Of a stretch of 20,033 nt of DNA, positions 1 through 7,248 are shown one piece after another. Below the pieces are notes generated by a model. That model was not told the origin of the DNA. It made no database searches and worked only from the letters and a program-made list of their open reading frames with translations. How positions within the stretch are numbered: the first letter of the stretch is position 1; every line of letters begins with the position of its first letter. A program made the translations under genes and the position numbers. Source of the stretch: Anaerolineae bacterium (GTDB taxonomy: Bacteria; Chloroflexota; Anaerolineae; UBA1429); contig JAFGLK010000616.1 in assembly GCA_016928125.1 (NCBI GenBank), forward strand, positions 1 through 20,033, read 5' to 3'.

Positions 1-515
1 CTGATCTGCTGGTGCGGCACGATGAGCAGCCCAAACAGATCGGAGAGCCGGGGTTCGCCGCGGAGTTGGCCCAGGAAGGTGGCGATGGCCAGAACCTCGA
101 ACTCGGGGAGTCTCGTGCGCCGATACAGGTTTTGGCTGATCGTGCAGAGGATCGGCGCCGGGAGCTCGCCTGGCACCAGCGAGAGCCTCTCGATGGTATC
201 CTCTTCGTAGATCAGATAGGTGGTTTCCGCAGAGGCCAGGTCGATCTCTGCGCCGAGCTCCTCTTGCACCTCGCGATAGAGGGCATCCAGCACGGCTTCC
301 CCTGGTTCCACCGAGCCCCCAATGCCCCCGATGCCGACCACGAGGGTGCCGTCCTCGCGCTTGGTCCAATGCTTGGGTTTGGTGAGTTCAAAGTAGAAAT
401 CCCCCTGGGCGTCGCAGACCAGGGCCGACGCGCCCGTGAAGCACCAGGGCGCGCCGTGGGCAAGTCGAGAGATGCGCTCATACAGCGCGGGATATGCATC
501 AGCCAAGCCTGACAT
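1..515 (-). CDS. Nudix hydrolase, C-terminus cut by window edge
   Basis: Nudix-family pyrophosphohydrolase, presumably acting on a nucleoside diphosphate-X substrate in the cytoplasm; the substrate cannot be told from sequence. About 171 codons are visible and the frame is still open at base 1, so the protein continues outside the window. The Nudix box is complete at residues 67-89: G67-x5-E73-x7-R81-E82-x2-E85-E86-x-G88, which carries the metal-binding glutamates. The N-terminus reads MSGLADAYPALYERI. The start is the ATG at 513-515, preceded by a GGAG about ten bases upstream. It lies 116 bases after the DUF4432 gene, with a strong hairpin in between, so it may be a separate transcript rather than the last gene of the sugar operon. 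No link to the sugar pathway is evident. Confidence 0.85.
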   Translation of the reverse strand, partial: MSGLADAYPALYERISRLAHGAPWCFTGASALVCDAQGDFYFELTKPKHWTKREDGTLVVGIGGIGGSVEPGEAVLDALYREVQEELGAEIDLASAETTYLIYEEDTIERLSLVPGELPAPILCTISQNLYRRTRLPEFEVLAIATFLGQLRGEPRLSDLFGLLIVPHQQI

Positions 516-563
516 GGACCTTACTCCGTCGTCAAAGCGGCTCCTCTATCGGCCCTGACATCA

Positions 564-595
564 AGCCTCCCACAGCCGATCTTCTGCGGGAGGCT
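564..595 (-). terminator. Hairpin between DUF4432 and Nudix genes, candidate terminator
   Basis: Two 12-base arms (564-575 and 584-595) enclose an 8-base loop. They differ from perfect complementarity at one position, which is a G-U pair in minus-strand RNA but an A-C mismatch in plus-strand RNA, so the fold is favoured in the minus transcript. It starts about 37 bases after the stop of the DUF4432 gene. The sequence after the stem has only a weak U content (UUGAUGU), so termination would be imperfect; an RNA processing or stability element is the alternative. Confidence 0.45.
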
Positions 596-631
596 CGCGG
601 CTTTTCATCTGAGCCCTGGTCCGAGATCGCC

Positions 632-1714
632 TCAGGGTCGGGCCACCTGGGCCTGCAGCGCGTCGATCTCGGCCTGATTGGCCAGCACACCGATCTCGAT
701 CAGGTACTCGCGCTCTTCGCCAGGCTCCAGGAACTGGAGCACGCCCCGCTCGCGGTCTTTGTCGCGCCCCTCGACCCAGCAGTTGGCCGGTTCGAGCCCG
801 GTCACATAAGTGCCGGCGCAGACCTCTTTCCACTGGGTAAAGCAGGGCAACTCGGCCTGGCGGTAGCGCAGATAAACGCCCAAGCCCTGGCCGTCGTTGA
901 AAGCCCGATTGGCCAACAGCACGGTCACATAGCCCTGATCATCGGCCATCATGTCATGGTAGAAGCACTGCTCAGCATAGCCATCCACTGGCGCCTCGTA
1001 GCTATCGTGAATCTCCAGTCCCACGGCCGCCACGTCATCGCGCGGCGTGACCTTTTGTGCAGGCGAGATCAGCTTGGCGCCCTCGGCCAGCAAGGGGAAG
1101 CCGAAGTTGCAGTGATAGAGCATCATGTGGGGCGTGGTCTGAAAGCCCTCGTTGGCCACCACGTCGCGAATAAAGAGCCGCGATTCCCCCAGGCGAGCCC
1201 AAATGCGCCGCGTCAGGCTGAGATTCTCGCCAAAGACGACCGTCTCTTGCATCTTGCCGCGCACCCACATCTCGTATTCATCGCCGCGCCAACTTCCATC
1301 GGCCCACACATTCGAAGCGGGGAGATGGGAGAGGCGCCCGTGCAACCCCAGCGCTTCGCCCTCGTCGACAGTTGGGGCGCCGGCATAGGTCATACCGCAG
1401 CCGGCCACCAGGCCGCCATGGAAGGTGCGCAGCCAACCCAACCCCTCGCGCTCGAAATAGGCGGGATGGACCGGGCCCGGATTGCCTGCCCAGGCCAGCG
1501 CGGCGCCGCGGAATCGGCAAGCGCCGATATCCATGCCGCGATCCAGCAGCACCGTGAACGAGAGCCCGGAGCCGGTCTCGAACTCGGCTGTACGAATCCC
1601 GCGGCCCTTGCCGTCGGCGAGCTCGCCGAGGCGCACCCCGCCGATCTGATCCAGATTGCCTGCGTAACGAGCCAGTTCTTTGTGTGTCCAGGATCGACCA
1701 AAGAGCTGTACCAT
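632..1714 (-). CDS. DUF4432 family protein, aldose-1-epimerase-like fold
   Basis: A 360-residue protein of the DUF4432 family, which has the galactose-mutarotase-like beta-sandwich and sits in many sugar-utilisation operons. A mutarotase or sugar-recognition role is the family expectation but the reaction is not established. Recognisable parts include the N-terminal stretch VRLGELADGKGRGIR, the LLDRGMDIG motif shortly after, the HGGLVAGCGMTYAG segment and the later H-rich MMLYHCNFGFP segment. The frame is open upstream to 1849, but the ATG at 1714 is chosen because a near-perfect AGGAGGTGA precedes it; the extra upstream residues overlap the intergenic gap and look non-coding. It is 61 bases downstream of the E2 gene and is probably in the same transcript. 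No transmembrane segment or signal peptide is seen. Confidence 0.85.
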   Translation of the reverse strand: MVQLFGRSWTHKELARYAGNLDQIGGVRLGELADGKGRGIRTAEFETGSGLSFTVLLDRGMDIGACRFRGAALAWAGNPGPVHPAYFEREGLGWLRTFHGGLVAGCGMTYAGAPTVDEGEALGLHGRLSHLPASNVWADGSWRGDEYEMWVRGKMQETVVFGENLSLTRRIWARLGESRLFIRDVVANEGFQTTPHMMLYHCNFGFPLLAEGAKLISPAQKVTPRDDVAAVGLEIHDSYEAPVDGYAEQCFYHDMMADDQGYVTVLLANRAFNDGQGLGVYLRYRQAELPCFTQWKEVCAGTYVTGLEPANCWVEGRDKDRERGVLQFLEPGEEREYLIEIGVLANQAEIDALQAQVARP

Positions 1715-1775
1715 GGTCACCTCCTTTGTAGCACCCTCGCGGTGCTTACCATGCCGGAAGGGGCGAATGCCTCCC

Positions 1776-3158
1776 TCAGGCCAGAAGCAGATAGGGCGAC
1801 TCGATATAACGCACGATACCTTGCAAGAACCTCGCGGCCGGCGCACCATCCACCAGACGATGATCGAAGGTGAGGCTCAGCCACATGCGCTCCCGCACCA
1901 CAACCTCTCCACCGATGGCCACCGGCTCGGGCCGAATGCGGCCTACGCCCAGGATGGCGCATTCTGGCAGGTTGATGATTGGGGTGAACATATCGACGCC
2001 GAACATGCCCAGATTCGTGATGGTAAAGGTCCCGCCGGTGAGGTCGTCCGGGAGCGACTTGCCCTGACGCGCCCGATCCACCAGCTCTCGGAAGCGGCGG
2101 GCAAACTCCTTGACTCCTAAGGTCTGGGCATCATGGATCACCGGCACCAACAGGCCACGCTCGTTGTCCACAGCCATGCCCAGATTGACCGTCTCCAGAT
2201 GGCGAATGCCGCCTTCCTCCAACCGCACGTTCATATACGGGAACTCGACCAGGCAACGGGCCACGATGACGGCGAGCAGGTCGTTGTATCCCACACTAAA
2301 GCCGAGCTCCTCGGCCAGGGCGTCGCGAAGTAGGGTACGCACATGCACAAAGGCCGTGGCATCCACCACGCTCTGCAATGTGACCGCGGCTGTAGTGTGT
2401 GCGGAGGTGCCCATTCTCTCGGCGATGATGGCGCGCACCCCGCGCATCGGCGTGATCTCGCCCATTGGCGGTGGTCCGCTTGGAGGAATAGCGGCGCTTG
2501 CCGCAGCTGCAGGCGTCACAGTGGCCATGACCTGCGCCGTGCGCACGCGCTCACCAGGCGCGGCGAGGCCGGCCAAAGGCAGGCCCTGCTCGGCGGCCAG
2601 CTTGCGTGCCAGCGGCGTGGCTGCCGGCTGCGCCTGCATATAAGCGACCACATCCTTCTCGATGATGCGGCCATTCGGTCCGGAGCCGGCCACATAGTCC
2701 AGATCGACGCCCTGCTCCTCGGCCAGCTTGCGCGCCCGCGGCGAGGCGAAGAGGCGTCCAGATGGGCGCTCGATCGGCTGAGGGGCCGTTGCAGCCCGAG
2801 TTTCAGGTGCTTCAGCCTGCGCTGTCGCGGGGGCCGCCTGCGGCGGCGCGGCCGGCGGCTGCTGACCTTCGGGGGCGCCCTCGCCTTGCACCTCGGCCAG
2901 GATGTCGCGGATATCCTCATCCGGCTCGGCGATCACGCCGACCACCGTCATCACGGGCACCTTGACGCCTGGTCCCAGCAGGATCTTGCGCAAAACACCC
3001 TTGGATCGGGCCTCAACCTCCAGCACCGCTTTGTCGGACTCGAGGGAAAAGAGCACATCCCCCCGGTTCACTGGATCGCCTTCCGCCTTGGCCCACTCGA
3101 CGATCGTGCCCTCTTCCATCGTCTGCCCTAGTTTGGGCAAGATCACTTTGGTTGCCAT
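1776..3158 (-). CDS. Dihydrolipoamide acyltransferase (E2) of a pyruvate/acetoin-type dehydrogenase complex
   Basis: A 460-residue E2 core protein that moves the acyl group from E1 through lipoyl-lysine to CoA. Residues 1-80 are a lipoyl domain with the attachment lysine K43 in ESDKA. Residues 90-130 are a Pro/Ala/Gln linker. Residues 137-174 are a peripheral-subunit-binding domain (FASPRARKLA...GPNGRIIEKDV). Residues 182-212 look like a second, shortened copy of that domain (PLARKLAAEQGLPL...). Residues 235-460 are the acyltransferase domain with the catalytic motif FDHRLVDG (H433, D437). A GGGGAGG lies a dozen bases before the ATG. It is 60 bases downstream of the fused E1 gene, so E1 and E2 are made together. 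The E3 lipoamide dehydrogenase is not in the window. The acyl substrate (acetyl from pyruvate or acetoin, or another 2-oxoacid) is inferred only at family level. Confidence 0.93.
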   Translation of the reverse strand: MATKVILPKLGQTMEEGTIVEWAKAEGDPVNRGDVLFSLESDKAVLEVEARSKGVLRKILLGPGVKVPVMTVVGVIAEPDEDIRDILAEVQGEGAPEGQQPPAAPPQAAPATAQAEAPETRAATAPQPIERPSGRLFASPRARKLAEEQGVDLDYVAGSGPNGRIIEKDVVAYMQAQPAATPLARKLAAEQGLPLAGLAAPGERVRTAQVMATVTPAAAASAAIPPSGPPPMGEITPMRGVRAIIAERMGTSAHTTAAVTLQSVVDATAFVHVRTLLRDALAEELGFSVGYNDLLAVIVARCLVEFPYMNVRLEEGGIRHLETVNLGMAVDNERGLLVPVIHDAQTLGVKEFARRFRELVDRARQGKSLPDDLTGGTFTITNLGMFGVDMFTPIINLPECAILGVGRIRPEPVAIGGEVVVRERMWLSLTFDHRLVDGAPAARFLQGIVRYIESPYLLLA

Positions 3159-3218
3159 ACAGTATGTCCTCCCCGATTCAGCTGGGTCATCATGGCCGCA
3201 TGGGTCTCTGGCGTGAGT

Positions 3219-5309
3219 CTAGCGCAGCGCCTGTCGCACGCCATCCATGATCGCATCCACATTGGGGATGGCCGCATCCTCCAGGCTTTCGGCCATGGGG
3301 ACGGGCACATCCGCTGCGGTCACGCGCACCATCGGGGCGTCGAGCCAGTCAAAGGCGCTCTCGTTGATGCGTGTGAACACCTCGCTCATCATGCCACCGG
3401 TGCGATAGCCCTCACTGACTCCCACGACGCGCCCGGTCTTTTGCACCGAACGCACGATCGTCTCCATATCCAGCGGCTTGAGTGTCCGCAGGTCCACCAC
3501 CTCGGCGCTGATGCCCTCTTCGGCTAGCTTTTCAGCGGCCTGTAGCGCTCTCAATACCATGCGTGAATAGGCGAGAATGGTGAGATCGCCCCCTTCACGT
3601 TTGACATCCGCGAGGCCCAAGGGAATCGCATAGTCCTCCTCGGGAACCGGCCCCTTTTCATTGTAGAGCATCTTGTGCTCGATGAACATGACCGGGTTAT
3701 CGTCGCGGATGGCCGCCTTGAGCAACCCTTTGGCGTCATACGGCGTTGCGGGCATCACCACATAGATGCCCGGGAAGTGGACCCACAGCGCCTCCAGGCT
3801 CTGCGAATGGTGCGCCGCGATGCTGCGCCCGGCGCCTCCTTCGGTGCGGATCACCATCGGCACCCGGGTCTTGCCGCCGAACATGTAACGGTTCTTGGCG
3901 CCCTGATTGGCGATCTGATCCATAGCCAGCGGCGTGAAATCCACGTACATGATCTCGGCCACAGGCCGCAGGCCCGTCATCGCCGCGCCAACGGCCGCCC
4001 CGCCGATCAAGGCCTCCGAGATGGGGGTGTCCTTGACCCGCTCAAAGCCGAACTCGGCAAAGAGCCCGCGGGTGGCTCCATACGCTCCGCCATAGAGGCC
4101 CACATCCTCGCCCATCACGAATACGCTCGGATCGCGCAGCATCTCTTCGCGCAGCGCCTCGCTGATCGCTTGGGCGTAGGTTATCTGGCGCATGTTCGGG
4201 TCGCTACGCACCCGCTGAGCCAGTCGACGCTCGGCCTCAATCTGGCTCGGCGTGGGCGGATTGAGCACATAGACGTTCTTCTCCACGTCGGCCGGGTCGG
4301 GCAGAGGCGAGTTGAGCGCGAACGCTGTGGCCGCCTGCACCTTTTTCTCAGCCAAGGCCTCAATGGCCTGGATCTCTTCAGACGTCGCGATGCCCGCCTC
4401 GACGAGCCGTCTGGGGAACGTGGCGATAGGATCACGGTCACGCCAGCTCTGCTCCTCCTCCCTGGTGCGATAGGCGCGCGGATCGGAACGCGAGTGTCCG
4501 TACCAGCGATAGGTCTTGCACTCGATGAGCGTGGGGCCATCGCCGCGGCGGGCCCGCTCGAGCGCGGCCGAGACCGCCTCATAGACCGCCATCGGGTCCA
4601 TGCCATCGACCACCACGCCCGGCACATTGTAAGCCTGGGCCCGATCGGCGATGTCCTGCGTCGCGCTGATGTTCCCAAAGGGCACCGACATGCCGTAGAG
4701 GTTGTTCTCGACCACATAGATCACGGGCAGCTTCCAGGCCGAGGCCAGGTTGAGCGCCTCATGAAAATTGCCGGTGTTCGAGGCGCCATCGCCGAAAAAG
4801 CAGACCACGCAGCGATCTAGGCCCTGCATCTTCATCGAGAGCGCCGCGCCCGTGGCGACCGGAATGTTGCCCCCCACGATACCGGTCGCTCCCAGATTGC
4901 CCTTTTCCACATCGGCGATGTGCATCGAGCCGCCCCGCCCGCCACAGTAGCCGGTCTCGCGCCCGCAGAGCTCGGCCATCATCTTGTTGAGATGTTCCTG
5001 CTTGGCCTCGGGGCCCTCGGCCAAAGCATCTCCCCGAGCGTGGCAATGTCCGTGTCCACGATGGGTGCTGGTGATCAGGTCGTCGTCTCGCAGGGCCGCC
5101 ACGGCGCCCACAGCCACGGCTTCCTGACCGGCGTACAGGTGCGAAGCGCCCTTGATCAAGTTCTGTCCCAGCAGGTCATAGACCGTATCCTCAAAGATGC
5201 GGATCTCGAGCATGCGTCGGTAGATATCAAGCAACTGCTCTTTGGTTAGCTCATCTGGGGGCACGTCTGACGGAGAAGCAAGCGAGCGATCCTCTGTTGT
5301 TGCTGCCAT
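3219..5309 (-). CDS. Fused E1 alpha/beta thiamine-diphosphate dehydrogenase (pyruvate/acetoin type)
   Basis: A 696-residue single chain joining E1 alpha and E1 beta of a branched heterotetramer-type 2-oxoacid or acetoin dehydrogenase. It would decarboxylate its substrate on thiamine diphosphate and pass the acyl group to the lipoyl domain of the E2 encoded next. Residues 20-340 are E1 alpha, with the GHGH loop near residue 85 and the ThDP/Mg motif from GDG (173-175) to ENN (201-203). The phosphorylation-loop-like region YGHSRSDPRAYRTREE follows near 270-286. Residues 375-696 are E1 beta, with GEDVGLYGGAYG (400-411), TPISE (428-432) and the conserved AHHSQSLEA (499-507). Residues 341-374 form the linker, and there is no stop or frameshift. 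The frame opens at a GTG at 5333, but the ATG at 5309 has AAGGAAGG before it and starts the typical Ala/Thr-rich leader. It is 96 bases after the kinase gene. Confidence 0.93.
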   Translation of the reverse strand: MAATTEDRSLASPSDVPPDELTKEQLLDIYRRMLEIRIFEDTVYDLLGQNLIKGASHLYAGQEAVAVGAVAALRDDDLITSTHRGHGHCHARGDALAEGPEAKQEHLNKMMAELCGRETGYCGGRGGSMHIADVEKGNLGATGIVGGNIPVATGAALSMKMQGLDRCVVCFFGDGASNTGNFHEALNLASAWKLPVIYVVENNLYGMSVPFGNISATQDIADRAQAYNVPGVVVDGMDPMAVYEAVSAALERARRGDGPTLIECKTYRWYGHSRSDPRAYRTREEEQSWRDRDPIATFPRRLVEAGIATSEEIQAIEALAEKKVQAATAFALNSPLPDPADVEKNVYVLNPPTPSQIEAERRLAQRVRSDPNMRQITYAQAISEALREEMLRDPSVFVMGEDVGLYGGAYGATRGLFAEFGFERVKDTPISEALIGGAAVGAAMTGLRPVAEIMYVDFTPLAMDQIANQGAKNRYMFGGKTRVPMVIRTEGGAGRSIAAHHSQSLEALWVHFPGIYVVMPATPYDAKGLLKAAIRDDNPVMFIEHKMLYNEKGPVPEEDYAIPLGLADVKREGGDLTILAYSRMVLRALQAAEKLAEEGISAEVVDLRTLKPLDMETIVRSVQKTGRVVGVSEGYRTGGMMSEVFTRINESAFDWLDAPMVRVTAADVPVPMAESLEDAAIPNVDAIMDGVRQALR

Positions 5310-5405
5310 GCAATAGCCTTCCTTCAATATCACTGTGTATGTCCATACGGACTTGTGCCTGCGCTCACAGACAGACAGGCTTTGGGATTGGTCGAGGCCA
5401 GCGTC

Positions 5406-6383
5406 TCATTGTCCTTCGCTGGCCAAGCGGGTGACGCTCACCTGCCGGTATGCAGCCTCGATGCGTCCCAGGCTGGGCATTCCCGTGCCCTCCTCCTGCG
5501 TAGCGGCCGTCCCGAGGGCGACCGCCCAGCGGGCCACCTCCTCAGGCGGGCAGCCCTTCTGCCAGGCGCTTAGAGCGCCAGCCAAGGCCGCATCACCTGC
5601 CCCCACGTTGCTCCTTTCGGCGATATCCGGGGGCTTGGCCCACCAAAGATCCACCTGGGACGCTTCGAGTCCGTACCCATCGGCATAGACTGCCCCACGT
5701 CGCCCCAAGGTGAGCAGCACACGCCGGGGGCCGAGGGCGAGAATCTCCCTGATCGTCTCCTCCAGTCCCTCTGGGCTCTCGAGCACCTCGATCGGGCGCC
5801 CCATCAACTCGGCGGCTTCTAGGTCATTGGGTTTGAGCCAATCAGGACGCGCAGTGCAGCCACGCTCCAGCGCCACGCCGTTGCTATCGAGGGCCGTGAT
5901 CGCCCCCGCCTGCCGCGCGATGCGCACCATCCGTGCGTAGGTATCAGGCGGCGCGCCGGGGGGCAGGCTGCCCGAGAAAACACAGAGGTCGCCCTGAGTC
6001 AGGCGTTGTCCCAGGCGCTCCGCCAGGGCCTCCAGATCCTCTTCGCCTACCTGCGGCCCGGCCTCGTTCAACTTGGTCGTCACGCCGGAGGCCACGTCGA
6101 TGACAGTGATGTTGGAGCGCGTCTCGCCACCGTTGACCTGAACAAAGTCGCAGGCGAACCCTTGCGCCTTGAGGCCCTCGACCAGCACGCGGCCCGAAAC
6201 GCCCGCGCAAAAGCCCATCAGCACACTGCGGATGCCCAATTGCCTCAAGGCCACGGAGACGTTGACCCCTTTGCCGCTCAGATCGGTGCGCGTCAACGAG
6301 GCCCGATTGACCGCTCCCAAAACGACTTGGGGATAGTGCAATGTGCGATCTATGCTGGGATTGAGCGTAATCGTATAGATCAT
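5406..6383 (-). CDS. PfkB-family sugar-phosphate kinase, 1-phosphofructokinase/tagatose-6-phosphate kinase type
   Basis: A 325-residue ribokinase-fold kinase of the 1-phosphofructokinase family (FruK/LacC/PfkB-2 group). It likely phosphorylates a ketohexose phosphate to the bisphosphate with ATP. The start MIYTITLNPSIDRT is diagnostic for this group. Other marks are the substrate-binding GKGVNVS at 38-44, the GSLPPG at 138-143, the WLKPND segment near 182-187 and the C-terminal GAGDA with catalytic base D264. It lies 67 bases downstream of the SDR gene, inside the operon. Only a weak ribosome-binding site is visible before the ATG, and the N-terminus fits the family exactly, so the start is still well supported. 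If the SDR yields fructose 6-phosphate, this enzyme could make the bisphosphate; which phosphate ester it prefers is not readable from sequence. Confidence 0.9.
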   Translation of the reverse strand: MIYTITLNPSIDRTLHYPQVVLGAVNRASLTRTDLSGKGVNVSVALRQLGIRSVLMGFCAGVSGRVLVEGLKAQGFACDFVQVNGGETRSNITVIDVASGVTTKLNEAGPQVGEEDLEALAERLGQRLTQGDLCVFSGSLPPGAPPDTYARMVRIARQAGAITALDSNGVALERGCTARPDWLKPNDLEAAELMGRPIEVLESPEGLEETIREILALGPRRVLLTLGRRGAVYADGYGLEASQVDLWWAKPPDIAERSNVGAGDAALAGALSAWQKGCPPEEVARWAVALGTAATQEEGTGMPSLGRIEAAYRQVSVTRLASEGQ

Positions 6384-6450
6384 CTGATGTCTGCCACTCG
6401 CCCTCAGGCGTCAATGTGCCAGCCGATTGGACGGATACGCGTCCCGTAGG

Positions 6451-7248
6451 TCAGCTCATCTCCTGTCCGCCGGTGACGTTGATGGCCTGGCCCGTCATAT
6501 AGCTCGCTTCGTCCGAGGCCAAAAAGACCATCACGTTGGCCACATCGGTGTAGGTGCAGCCTCGCTTCATCGGCACCTGGTCCACGTATCGCTGTCTGAC
6601 CTCTTCCGCGGTGATGCCCCAACGTTGGGCGTACTGGCGATAGAGGCTATCCACCCACAAGGGTGAGTCGAGCAGATTACCGGGGCAGATGGCATTGACC
6701 CGCACGCCCTGTTCGGCGAACTCCAAGGCGAGGCTCTGGGTCAGCCCGATGCCACCGAACTTGGAGGCGGCATAGGCTGAGTTCCTGAAGCTGCCCTTCT
6801 TGCCCGACTTGCTGTTGATCTGGATGATCGAGCCGCTTTTCTGGGCCAGAAGGATCGGCGCCGCTGCCCGCGCCACGTTGAAATAGCCGATCAGATTGAC
6901 CTCGATCACCTTGCGCCAGCGCGCCGGATCGATCTCGTCCACCGCGCCGGAGAAGAGGATCCCCGCGTTGGAGACGACGATGTCCAGGCGTCCAAATGTC
7001 TCCAGCGTCTGGCTGACCGTCGCCTCGCATTGGGCCAGATCGGTGACATCGCAATGTGCCCAGGCCGTCCGCGCGCCGGTTTCAACTGCGATGCGTTCGG
7101 CCGTCTTGGCAGCCTGATCATCGGCGATATCCGCCACCAGGACGCTCGCCCCCTCGCGGCCCAGGCGCTCGGCCAGCGCGGCGCCTAGTCCCTGGGCCGC
7201 GCCCGTCACGATCGCCGCCTTGCCTCTCAAGCGCTGGAGGGGTGTCAT
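6451..7248 (-). CDS. srlD: Short-chain dehydrogenase, sorbitol-6-phosphate 2-dehydrogenase-like
   Basis: A 265-residue classical SDR that closely resembles SrlD/SorD, which interconvert sorbitol 6-phosphate and fructose 6-phosphate with NAD. The nucleotide site is TGAAQGLG (15-22), and D40 at the end of strand 2 favours NAD over NADP. The NAG motif is at 94-96 and the catalytic set is S146, Y159 and K163. The stretch around QINSKSGK, the following KFGG-GLTQSLAL segment, GNLLDSPL and the final TGQAINVTGG are close matches to the E. coli SrlD pattern from memory. The frame is open up to 7293, but the ATG at 7248 is chosen because it forms a 4-base ATGA overlap with the stop of the upstream dehydrogenase, indicating translational coupling. 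Another polyol or deoxysugar-phosphate substrate is possible. The symbol is given by resemblance. Confidence 0.85.
   Translation of the reverse strand: MTPLQRLRGKAAIVTGAAQGLGAALAERLGREGASVLVADIADDQAAKTAERIAVETGARTAWAHCDVTDLAQCEATVSQTLETFGRLDIVVSNAGILFSGAVDEIDPARWRKVIEVNLIGYFNVARAAAPILLAQKSGSIIQINSKSGKKGSFRNSAYAASKFGGIGLTQSLALEFAEQGVRVNAICPGNLLDSPLWVDSLYRQYAQRWGITAEEVRQRYVDQVPMKRGCTYTDVANVMVFLASDEASYMTGQAINVTGGQEMS

Noticed and set aside
494..1873. A 459-codon plus-strand open frame opposite the DUF4432 gene
   Set aside because: It is antisense to a gene with clear family motifs and a strong ribosome-binding site; its translation is low-complexity His/Ala-rich and shows no domain. GC-rich coding DNA commonly leaves such frames open.
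3675..4820. A 381-codon plus-strand open frame opposite the fused E1
   Set aside because: Antisense shadow of conserved E1 sequence, rich in His, Arg and Gly with no motif or start signal.
5337..5348. GTATG-TC-CATAC inverted repeat before the fused E1 gene
   Set aside because: Only five bases with a 2-base centre, no promoter boxes at suitable spacing, and no second copy elsewhere; chance is a sufficient explanation.
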